From Lates calcarifer (Eukaryota; Chordata; Actinopteri; Centropomidae), in assembly GCF_001640805.2 (NCBI RefSeq), contig NC_066833.1, positions 19,492,031 to 19,556,030 on the forward strand: a DNA stretch of 64,000 nucleotides, written 5' to 3'. Positions 1-10,802 of this stretch are shown one piece after another. The position numbers and the translations under genes were made by a program. The stretch's first letter is position 1, and every line of letters begins with the position of its first letter. Under the pieces are notes generated by a model. The model saw nothing but the letters and a program-made list of their open reading frames with translations, was not told the DNA's origin and did not search any database.

Positions 1-1910
1 AGAAATGCAGCAGTGCATTTACAACTAAAGAGATTCCTTAGCTAAATATATCCAAGGGTTTTTTTAAAAACTGTGATTTAAAACTGTGATCTAGGTCTTA
101 TTATTGATTGTTAGCTGTTCAGTGTGACTCTATAGATGACAATGACAGTCGGTACAGTGGTCAGTCAGTCCAGTCCAAATAACTCCACAACTACATTTGG
201 TGCAGACATTCACATTACTCAGAAGATGAACTCTGTGCCACTAGATGGGCACTAGAGTAGAGCTGAAGTTCATAGAGACAAACTAGTCTTCTTGTAAAAA
301 GTTGTGTGTAAAAGGTTTTGCTTTACATAACAGCTTGATCTTTTTCTGGCACCATCCTCGGGCCAAACCTTTCTTTTTGACTGATGGTCTAAGGATTTCA
401 AAGATGTCTCTCCATTTTAACAGCCTCTCAACTAGCAGTAAAACCACCCCTGTATCATTCTTAATCTAAAGAGAAGTAAAGCTAGGAAGTCCTACAAAGT
501 ATTTTTCACATTTAACACTTTCACACTTTCGGTTGCTTAATAGAGCAGCTCTCTGACAGCTGAATGCTAGTTTTCCGATAAACAGAAGCTCATTCATGAA
601 TGGGAAAATGTATGTTCTGTTTTCTTAAATATATAATATTCACACTAGAAACATTAATTCAAATTATACAATTTAAAGAACCCTATTCACACTTAAGAGA
701 TTCTGACAAACAAACATCTTAATTTCAGTAGAGTTAACACTGGCTCAAGGTGTTGTTTGTAGTTTTTTAAACAGGGAAAAGTAACAAATTATTTTATTTG
801 TCTTATAAGACTGACTCAATTTTACAGAGGGTTTCCTATGGTACCACATAGTGATGATAACAGCAACAATAAGACACATTTATTAAAAAAAAAAAACTAC
901 AAAAAAGACAAAATGCTTGTGTAAATAGCAAATATAAAGCTGTGTTAATAGTGTGCATTAGCAGTGGTAGTAAATCAATTACCATTTCCGTACCATTTCA
1001 CTTGGGGAGCACAGTTTGGGTAATGGTTGCACATTAGGATGACTAATGCCACTGTCAGACGTGGCCTGTAAAGCCTTGTCATAACAGGCTTAGGGAAAGT
1101 GCACACGGGTAAATCTGTACAACATGTGTGCTCATATGCTCCCACGTGTGCAGGTGTGCCCGTGTGTGCATGTTTCTGTGTGTGTCATATCATGTCAAAG
1201 GATCCCTTATTTAAAGATGTGAAACTGATTCATCACTGTAGTTTTTGTGAAACTGTGAAACTGCTGCTGTGGATAAAAAACTTACTATGTTTCTCATACA
1301 CCATGGCTTTAAATTCATGTCTAGCTCAGTTCATTGTTTTTAGTTACTAAGGTGAGTTACATACTTCTATATAGCTGCTTAGTATCAGTGTTGACACATA
1401 CTACAATATGTAAGTATTTTCCAGTCATAAAGGTATCAGAATTACTGGATGAAATTGTATGTAGTGTCAGCTATATTGCCTCTTAAAAATAAGCTATGTA
1501 CAGTAGCCTGTGGCTGTCTTGGCAAATATCAGTTCATGTGCACATTTTTTAAAAATGTCTTTCTTTCTGTGAAATGATTAGTTGACTTCAGTCATGGAAG
1601 TGTTTGACAGTGTTGCAAAGAATAGGAAATATTAAAAATGTGCTATGTCAGTGTCTAGCTCTGCCTCTGCCCTCTGAAAATACCTATAACATACATTAGT
1701 TTTTGTCCACGCTGAGCCAAGCTCATGTATTGTCCATTGTGTCATATTTGACAGGTGACACAGAGAAGAACTGATGGCTATGAGTACGAAAGACTTATCA
1801 GTCATTCCAAAAAGGAGTGACGATCATGTGCAATTTCTGATGGTGTCTTTTTTTTATATACTGTATATGATATAGCTCAGTATTAATAAATGTGATACTG
1901 CTTTCATAAA
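1..1910 (+). other. Probable 3' UTR of an upstream gene (acvr1c by synteny)
   Basis: AT-rich sequence with no credible coding exon. An AATAAA polyadenylation signal lies at 1885-1890 and a TA-rich stretch precedes it. In the mirror-image human order ACVR1C lies next to CYTIP in the same orientation, so the tail of acvr1c is the natural candidate. No coding sequence of that gene is visible here, so both the gene identity and the strand are inferences. Confidence 0.3.
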
Positions 1911-3590
1911 ATGAGACCTACTTTTGATTTTTAAAGCCTTAACTCATTTGGATTCATACATTTGATTTATGTAACTGTAACTGATTTCATGCCCTTGCAC
2001 TGTATCGTCTCTCGTGCACTATTTATTCAGTATGGAAATAAGTGAGATCAGTGGGTCAGTCAAAGCAGTGCTGTGCACATAACTGCACGTAGGACAGAAC
2101 TTCCCGGAACAACTTATCTGAAACAGGTCACTTTTATCTTCCTCATCACATTTTTACCTCAACTGACATGACTCATCCACGCTTTCTGCACTGCCGCTCT
2201 ATTTGGCTGCACTGTTTATGATGTGAATTTCTGTTAGACAAAGGAAATAAAGCAGTAACACTGAGGCACATCAGCACTACATAGATGACTCATTTCATTA
2301 AGTTTGTGCTGTGAGCTGCTTTACAGATTTTTACTGCGCTGGCTGTCACCTAAGAGAAGGTCACCCAGTTTCATTTACAGGAAGTTAATTGCACTCTTTT
2401 GAAATTCTTCCCACAGTAACAACACTAAGAGTCTGATTACCCAAAAGTGACATAATTATTTTAGTTTTAGCTTTTTAACCATTTTAGTCACTTCAATGTA
2501 TATTCTCTTTACATGTTGCAGAAGCAATTATGTTGAGAGGGCATCCAAATGTTTTTTCTGTTGTCTCCCTTCCTCCTGAGTGCATGGGCTGCTAGCAACA
2601 CAACTAAGACTCTGCTGTACGTACAGTAACAAAAATGTGGATGGGGATTTGTAATGTCCTGTGCAATTTGGTCCAGTGGTCGATTGGCTAACGGCTCTGC
2701 TGAGGGTCAGTGGAACAAACAACATTTCTCTGAGGCAATCTGCTAGTTACGGAGTCTTTCAGCTACATTCAAATGTACAGTTCGAGGCTCACAGTGAATT
2801 CTCTCAGATTTTCTGGTCACCAACGCAATGCAGCTTTTGTGAATGCTGAAAGATGATATTTTTTTCCTGTAGATTACACAATGCACCTTTTGAAGGCATG
2901 GGTGTGTTAGTGGGGTTTGAGCACTGCGGTTCAGTTTTCTTTGACCCATCAGCCATTGTCTCCCTGGCTGCTGGTCTGTGTGTGTGTGATTTTTCTTTTG
3001 ATCTGACCATGTCTGATGCCTTCGGCCCAATGACCCATGCTGTTTGTATGGGTAGCGTGACACTGGCCCCGAGCTAAACCGGCCTTTTGTCTGTCTTCAT
3101 AAGACAAGTCTGCCTGCTTGGCAGAACACAGGACTCAGGCTCAGACCAAAGCTTAGCCCATTGAGAAACTGAGAGTGAGACAGGCTGAAAGCAGGTGCTG
3201 GTGGAGGCATGAGGTGACAGTTTTCTCATGCATTGCTGATTACTGACAGACCATAAATCGAATTGCTAAGACTGCAGAAAGGAAAGGGACTGTTTGAAGG
3301 GGAATTAGCAAAAAAAAAAAAAAAAACAGCTTATACATTCCCTTTTCTCTTCTCTTCCAAACAGCAGACCAGCCGTTCTCAAGAAAGAGAACAAAAAGAG
3401 TTTAAAGAGGTGAACAGGAAAGTGGCTACACCAGGCTGTGATCTGCAAATGCAGGTCCACCACAACCATCACGTGACATGGATTTCCGTTTTGACACATT
3501 TTGCTTTTGGCTGCACAGCAGGGCAGGGCCACACAGTCACTGAAGAGCAGCTGCAGCAGAACATGATGGTGCTTTGAGGACTACTCTACC
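1911..3590 (+). other. 5' flank and probable promoter/5' UTR of cytip
   Basis: No supported coding exon. Open frames of 60-106 codons at 2528-3577 occur on both strands, overlap one another, and resemble nothing known to me. A run of 18 A lies at 3309-3326. The promoter and any 5' UTR exon of cytip should lie here, but no TATA box or clear initiator could be assigned. Confidence 0.3.
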
Positions 3591-6212
3591 ATGCAGTCCA
3601 CCATGAATTTCAATGGACTTCAACGCCAGGGCAGCCAAGACAATTACATTCTGGATAATACTCAGAGGAAGAAAAGTTCTCTATGGTACCGGCGCTCACT
3701 GAGGGGAAACAGTGATCGACACCGGCAGAACGCAAACTCTGTGCCCAGAGTGTGCAAGGTGAGACAATAACTCAAGTGTAGTATATGGTTAGAAAATATT
3801 TAGTGTAAGTGATTAAACTTCTGAAATTTAAGTCAAATATCATAACACAGGGACATAAAAGAAAAATTAGAGCAAGAGTTTTCTTTAACAATGTTTTTTA
3901 CAATGAGAAGCAGTTCACTGATTTACCACAAATTGTGCTGCAGAAGTACAGCAGCTCCCTGCAACCGGCCAAAAGCCTTTAAAAAATTTTAATCTTTTGA
4001 GTTATGTAACACTATAGGATCAACATGTTCTTACGTCGAACCACTTCTGTAGTTTCCATAGGGTTATTAAACACAAATCTATTATATTATTTTTAAAGAG
4101 GAACTCTGCATTTCTCCTTTTGCAGCCCAGACAAACCCTGCTCCAACTCCCTGGTTGATTACTCTGACCCACAAAGGTAAATCACTCAAACCTGTTGTGC
4201 AATTTCTCACACAGAAGAAGGTCTCTTCTTTAGCTTTACTACATATAAAAGACTATATATTGCATTTTCTTTTTGCAATAGATCTTTTCAATTCAAAGGA
4301 ATATCCCCAAAATATTTATTTTCTGTCTTTTTTGCATTTTTCTTTTGCACAGGACCACAATTGCACTGGAAAAACAAGACAATGAAACATTTGGTTTTGA
4401 AATTCAGGTAAGCCCCATAACATATTATAAATGTTAAGATGTAAAATTGAAGAAAATGTGTATCCCTGTCAAGTTTTTAAAGCTCAAATTTTAGTTAATT
4501 AGGTTAGTTGATTTTAATATTCACCCTATGTTTAAGCTTTTTGTGGAAAAGTATTGTTTTGGCAACTTTTGTGACAAAAATTGTTTTGTTGCAGACCTAT
4601 GGCTTGCAGCTAAAGAACAGCTCTGCAGTGGAGATGTGCACCTTCGTGAGCAAGGTGCAGGAGGACAGCGCTGCTGAGAGTGCTGGCTTGACCGCAGGTG
4701 AACCACCCACATCCTCCCTACCCTACAGTCGCTATACACAGGCTCTCATACACATATAAAACCGTCAAACCTTATTTTTCCTTTCTGGTGTACATAGATT
4801 GACAGATATATCTCTTGCCACAAATGAAACGACTCTCCCTACCCACCTACGCACACACACAAGCACTGATGCACAAATACAATACAAAGTCATCTTACCT
4901 TCCCGTAAATTGATTGCTTCCTTTTTTTGCATCCTCATTTATTGCAGGAGATATTATTGTCACAATCAACGGGGTCAGCATTGAAGGCTCATCTCATCAG
5001 CACATACTCGATCTGATAAGAGAATCAACCAACAGCTTAAAGTGAGTGACATCAATGATAATTTCCTGAAATACTGGCACAACAAAGTACAAGAGAATAA
5101 GGAAATATAAGCAGTATTATAACAGTATCTTCTGGTGAAAGGGTGTGTAATGTGTCATATTTTGTGATTCTAGGATGGAGACTGTATGTGGGAATGTAGT
5201 GAAGCAGATAGAACTGGAGAAGAGGATGAACCTGCTTAAGGTATGTCTCTTCAACCCTGCTCATATGTATTACACAGCCTGTGAGTGAATCTGCCACACT
5301 GCAGTTAATTGCAGGTTGGCCTTCTTCTACACCACTGTATGAATACACCTAGTATTTCAGACTGTAAATGTCCTGCATGCATCAGCTAGAAAATCTACTG
5401 AAAGTGTAACCGTAGTGTTTTTTGTTTTGTTTTTTTTTTTTTGCCCATACAGCAATCACTACGTGAGAAGCTGTTGGAGCTGCAAGCACTTACATTACAG
5501 GAAAAACGTCTAATGCGAGGTGAGTGTTGCTCAGCTGTAAGACCACAGCACTTCCTTTCTCACAGCCTAGACTGTTAATGATGTGAATTGAAGTGTAAAC
5601 TCCAGATAGTTTAGATGAAGGAGTTCCCCTGAGAATGAACAGTAATGTAGAAGCTGCTGACGAACTTCCTGTGTCAAACTTCTTGACAGCTGGAGCTTTC
5701 ACTCACGAGGGACTTAATGTTTTTTTTTTTTTTTTTCAGGTCACCTAAATGACAGTAGCTTTCACCTCTCTATGGACTCTTCTTTGAGCTCCCCCTCAAG
5801 CCACCGCGCCCGGCGTTTTTCCAGCGACAGTAGCTACAGGAGTGTGATGACAGACGACAGTGACCAGGCCAGTGTGTTTGGGGATCTGTGCTCTCCCAGC
5901 CCCTGCAGCGCAGCCAGCAACACGGACGACAGCTGCTTCTTCTCCAGAGATTTTCCCTCACAGGACAGCTCTGGCAGGTTCTCGTCGAGCTCCAGCCATC
6001 ATCACCAATCCCTCAGCCGCTCCAGCAGTTCCAGTTTGGCCGGCAGCAGCAGCTCCCTCTCGCCTTCCTGGGAGGAAACAAGGATCTCCTCATTGTTTGG
6101 TACCCTGCCCAGGAAAAGCAGACGAGCCAGTGTTCGCAGACACATCCTCAAGTTAATCCCTGGACTCCAAAGATCTGTTGAAGAGGAGGAGATGGGAACA
6201 AACACCCAGTGA
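3591..6212 (+). CDS. cytip: Cytohesin-interacting protein (Cytip/CYBR), 8 coding exons
   Basis: Coding exons by splice site: 3591-3758, 4126-4176, 4353-4407, 4595-4697, 4948-5041, 5174-5240, 5453-5519 and 5740-6212, about 357 residues in all (human CYTIP 359). Exons 2-5 encode a PDZ domain starting at [14 protein letters not shown], which contains the FGFEI carboxylate-binding loop and [13 protein letters not shown]. Exons 6-7 encode a leucine-rich coiled coil ([20 protein letters not shown]). Exon 8 encodes a Ser-rich region and ends with the conserved [10 protein letters not shown]...LIPGL block, followed by an acidic EEEE. The family binds cytohesin ARF-GEFs through the coiled coil and tunes leukocyte adhesion; that role is family knowledge. 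The in-frame ATG at 3603 (CCACCATGA) has a better Kozak context than 3591. Exon 1 ends in phase 0 at its strong donor, but exon 2 needs two carried bases, so the junction is unresolved (a weak donor at 3752 would restore frame). All later junctions are in phase. Confidence 0.92.
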
Positions 6213-7080
6213 CTTGTTGTTCCTTTCATTCAAAGGCTTAACAAGAGTGTACACTGAGACTCTGTAATGAAGTGTTTACACTCTCTTAAAAGGTTGGCTT
6301 AACCCTAAACTCTTGGGTTAACGCTCAGTTAAAAATATATTTTTTAAGTGTTTGCTCTAATGCAGACACAGAGAAGATGGACATTGTGGCACTTGGCATT
6401 TGTCAGTGTCAAAGGCTTTCTTAAGAGGGTGCTGAGCCTTTAAGGTGAACCTGGCTCAGTGTTTGTCTTGGACTCACGGCACAAAAGCATTACGAAAATG
6501 TAAAATATTCTCCCTTTGAACAATTGTTTGAATGAATGTATGCACCAGATTGTGATGTATAAAAGATGAAATTATATATCCTACTAACTTGAATATTTTT
6601 TTTCCCCCATGCCATAGTCATAGAGTGTGATAAGCATTAATCAGAACAGTTTGAAATGCAGTAGCTGTATTCATGTAGCACCCTGAATTTTAAAATGAAG
6701 CTGTTGTGATTTAAAATACATGAAAATCATTCACTTATTTAGTCAGAGAAAGGTTTAAACAACACTTTTGTCACGTTCTGGTGCTCAAAACCAAAACCTA
6801 CAGAGCTCTACACCACATACATGGCTGCTCAGTTCAAAACAGGATGTGGGTATGAGAGTACTACTTACCTGTTTTCATTTCCAAAATTATTTGAGATCAT
6901 ATACAACTTACTTTCGATGCTCAGAGACACTGAAACTGCTTCTTGCTAATTCAAAATGTACTGAAATTTGTATGCTGTCACTTGAAGTGGAAAGAAAATG
7001 CAGCTTTTTAGACATTATGTTTTATGATAAGATCATCTGTATGCAAAAGGCTTTTTCAAAGATAATAAACTTGTGAAGTT
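6213..7080 (+). other. cytip: cytip 3' UTR with poly(A) signal
   Basis: AT-rich non-coding sequence directly after the cytip stop. The best polyadenylation signal is AATAAA at 7064-7069, giving a 3' UTR of roughly 870 bases. The 102-codon frame at 6768-7076 lies wholly inside it and is judged fortuitous. Confidence 0.55.
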
Positions 7081-7475
7081 ACATAAACCCACTGGTGTTT
7101 TCTGTCAGATACCAGGTAGTAATGCACACTCGTTTTAAAGTCACAATTTCAATAGGAAAAGTGTGACTTATTAGATTTCTGTTGATAATGCATGTATTAC
7201 ACAGAATTTACTCATAAACAGGCAGTGATGTTATTTTGGGGAAAGCACAACAGTTTTCAAACTGAAGCTATAAAACTTGAGAAAAGAAGCACCACACATT
7301 TCCTGTAATAGGTCTCACTTGTTTGGTTTCCTGCTGCTGCTGAGAAAGAGAGTTACTGGGGTATCATCACATTATAATAAATGTAACTACTTTCTTGCAC
7401 ATGATTATTTCTGTGCACAAAAAGAAAACAATTGTGAAGCACGTTATTTTGAAACAACAAAACTGATCATTTCTT

Positions 7476-7578
<103 letters not shown>

Positions 7579-8288
7579 GACAGTTGCATCAAGGTTAATG
7601 CAGTATATGGTTGAGTTGCATCTAGTTTGAACTACGTTATATAATGTTATGTAGTTTGTTCTGGTGGTACCTAGCCTAAAGTCACTATTTTTTTTACTTC
7701 TCTCTAATCCTAGCGGTTTTATGAAATATTTGCGAGTATTACCTCTTTAACAGTCATCTAGATGAATCTATGTGAGAATTTTCAAAGGTGAAACTATTAG
7801 TAACATAGAACTGACAAACTCAAAATACCTTAAAGTTGTTGTACAGTGCTTGAATAAATTCACTTAATTACTTTCCATCACTGCCTGCACAGAGCACTAA
7901 TATGTTTTCAGAAAGTTATACCAGAATTTCAGGCACCTTACTTAAGATATTTATGCACTTAAAACTCAAAACATAGCAGGGCTTAGTGTCATGGTGTACA
8001 AAAACATTGCTGGTTCAGGTGGTAAAATACTGTTCAGAAAACCTAAAGAGGAATGTTAATCCAGACTCAAAATGTTACAGAAGGAGGGTGGTCACCCAGC
8101 AGAGATTAAAGAATGAGTACAATCAGTCCATATGCAGATGCCAGAGTCACAAAGAACCTTTGTTAGGTCCACAACAAAACCCCCGTTCTTCAGTGATTCA
8201 GCACACACACAGAATGACATGGTAGTAACACGGGAGAGCTTGACCTTGCACTGATTGTATCTTTGCTCTCTGACCATGTAGGATAAAA

Positions 8289-8306
8289 ACACACACACAC
8301 ACACAC
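8289..8306. repeat. (AC)9 microsatellite
   Basis: Uninterrupted AC dinucleotides about 140 bases upstream of the ermn start codon. Confidence 0.95.
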
Positions 8307-8447
8307 TCGTGGAACCCTGGAGCAGATGATGTGAAAGTGCTGTTTAACTTCTGATTCAACAAATACTCTGCAAAGAACAAGTCAGAGCGTCAGTGCTGCC
8401 TGACTATTTTCCAACACCACAGAGGAAAGAAAAACAGACGGACGGAG

Positions 8448-9493
8448 ATGGAGACGAGCACGCCTCCAAAGGCCCAGAGATTCACAGCAGAAGAAGAAAA
8501 TGCACTGGTATCCCAGGTACTGGAGATCATTGGTGGGATCACTCTTGAGGCCTTACAGACCCTAGATCAGCCTGATGAGAGAGATGTGTGGCCGATGGAG
8601 GAGGGGGATGACTCGGTGTTCTACAGCGATGAGGACCAAACTCATTGGGACGTAAAAGCATCTTGTGATTTTGGCGTTGACGTGAGCGAGCATCTTGTCA
8701 AAAGCGAAGCAGCTGAGGAACCTACCCCGCAGAGGGAGGGTGACCCAGGAACAGAAATCTTTACTGACAAAGAGATGGAGAAGGAGGTGACTTCCCAGGT
8801 CATTCAGACCAAACAAGAAGAGGAACGCCAAGAGCTCCAGACACCAAAAACTGAACAGATGTATCAGTCAGATTTTGCAGATCAAGGAGCAGATAACTCA
8901 GTGAGCACCAGTGGAGAATGTCTGCAAACAAACTGCACAAATGCAGATATGCAAACACAGCCTGGGCAGAACATATCATCAGAAAAAGGTAAGAAGAGTT
9001 AAATGTTTTAATGCAGTGAAACAGACTGTTTGAGGGAGGTTTTTGTTTATGCAAAAGAGATTTTCCCTTCCTTTTCTTTTCAGCAAATCTACAAGATAAG
9101 GAGGAAGAAGTGGTGCTAGAGGCTCAGACACTAAACCTGGAACCCTTTGATGTAACTAATGAGGCGAGTCATACAAGGCTGAATGGAGGGGCAGAAGTCC
9201 CAAAAGAGATGTCTAGTGCTGAACTCCACATATCAGGCGACAGACAGCTTGAGGTAGACCAGGAGCCAGAGCAGGAATGCAACTCGCATGTTCCTGTGGG
9301 GTTTCATCAGGGCCCCAGTCCAGGCTACTCCACCCTGCCCCTGCCGAAGAAATCCAGCGACAGCGACTGTCACCAGAAATCCTTCGACCACCTCACCTCC
9401 TCCAAATACAGCACCGTGTCCTATCGCAAGATCCGTAGAGGCAACACCCGCCAGAAGATAGAGGAGTTTGAGTACATGATAATGAATTTATGA
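8448..9493 (+). CDS. ermn: Ermin-like actin-binding protein, 2 coding exons
   Basis: Coding exons 8448-8988 (donor GTAAGA) and 9084-9493 (acceptor after a pyrimidine tract) join in phase (G+CA gives Ala) to encode about 316 residues; human ermin is slightly shorter. Residues 1-180 are acidic and poorly conserved. The C-terminus is the diagnostic part: it contains STVSYRKIRRGNTRQKIEEF and ends EYMIMNL, matching the ermin tail that resembles the actin-binding ends of ezrin/radixin/moesin. In mammals ermin is an oligodendrocyte and myelin cytoskeletal protein that promotes process outgrowth; a similar role here is inferred. Position also supports the call: it lies between cytip and galnt5, in the same orientation as cytip and convergent with galnt5, as in human. 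The start is the first ATG in frame (GAGATGGAG) and gives the MxTxxP-type N-terminus. Confidence 0.88.
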
Positions 9494-9975
9494 GAAGATG
9501 GTTTCAGTTCCCCTTTTCAGGAAAATAAAAACTGCTGGCTGTGATCGATAACAAAAACTGGCACTAAAGGAAACTGATTGTACCTGTTTTCCACATGTTA
9601 CACAGTTTACATATTAGTTCTAAAATCTACTTGGAGATAGTATTAACACACACACTGACATAACATTTGACATAACGCACACACAACCTGACACACAAGA
9701 TTTTTTTTCCCCGTTTGGTTTTAGCACAAAAATACTTGTTGTGTAAGGCAGGTACTTGAACAGCAGATTAAGTAAATAAGAAGCTCTGTGGTTTATAATC
9801 CTACAAGCTATGTTGTTTGGTATTAGAGCTTCGGTGTCTGAAACTCTGGAGAGAGTACTGAAGCTATTAGAGTAAGCATTTTCAGGTGATTAATGGAGCA
9901 TACATACTTACATGTCCTAATGGCTAGTGGACAAAAAAAATAATAATAAAGAGGCACATGCTATTAAATCTTTAT
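9494..9975 (+). other. ermn: ermn 3' UTR with alternative poly(A) signals
   Basis: AATAAA occurs at 9524-9529, only about 30 bases after the stop, and again at 9945-9950. The transcript may therefore have a very short or a roughly 480-base 3' UTR. The region otherwise shows no coding signal. Confidence 0.5.
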
Positions 9976-10049
9976 CGTCATCATTTTTACTTTCTTGAGA
10001 AAATGCATTTCCTTGAGTTTGTGGTTAAAGGGCTTGACAACAGATCCCA

Positions 10050-10802
10050 ACATGATGAAATCACAGCACAGGTTTATTGGGTGTTTTGAACCTACACTTC
10101 CCCCTAGTGACAAAAAAAATTATACACAGAGAGACAGTTTTCACATCAACACTTGCACCTAAATAACACATCATTAAAAACCAGAGAAGCAGCCATTTCA
10201 CCCCAGCACCTCATCAAAAATAAAGTACATGACATCTAGAAAAGTAGACGTCTCACCGAAAATATGCGATACATTTTATACAAATTAATTAATCCTACTT
10301 TACATGCAATTTAATTCAGTCCCGACAACAAGAACACTTTCAAATCAAATGACGCACTTTATATCTTTGGCAGTGAACTGATATGTTGTACTGAAGAACT
10401 TGTCAGAGGAGTGTTTTTCCATAGACATTCACCAGTAGCCCACTTCTGTAAAAAAAATCATCTCAGGCATTTTTCCCCAGAATAGCAGTGCAGAGGATCT
10501 TATCTGAAATGAGAAAAGCCTGGTGCAAACCTTCCTAACCAGAGAAATATTCTCTCTTTCCACTGGCACAAGTGTTTAACCTCAAGGTCAGTCCATGCTG
10601 ATGAATTAAAAGGACATTAGAAACATTGCACGCCCCCACACCATCTGCCCTGCACCACTCATATTACTGCCACCAAAGCCTCTCCCACTTCCTCTGGACA
10701 GTCCTTTGGTTTGAGGTTGGACCACAGACCATACTGTGGTGTGAGGCCACTGAAGGTCTCTATTAGTGCATTCTTAACACATAAAAATCGTGATCAGTCT
10801 GA
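10050..10802 (-). other. galnt5: galnt5 3' UTR with poly(A) signal
   Basis: Sequence downstream of the galnt5 stop on the minus strand. TTTATT at 10073-10078 reads AATAAA on the minus strand and is the best polyadenylation signal, giving a 3' UTR of about 730-750 bases. Its end faces the ermn 3' UTR with fewer than 150 bases between the predicted poly(A) sites. Confidence 0.45.

Noticed and set aside
5770..6229. Three further open frames (two +, two - segments) overlapping cytip exon 8
   Set aside because: They are shadows of the Ser-rich coding exon. The frame at 5772-6212 continues the PDZ/coiled-coil frame and ends in the conserved CYTIP tail.
10660..10760. Minus-strand Gly/Arg-rich stretch resembling an RGG box
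   Set aside because: It lies in the galnt5 3' UTR, has no start or splice support, and is short.
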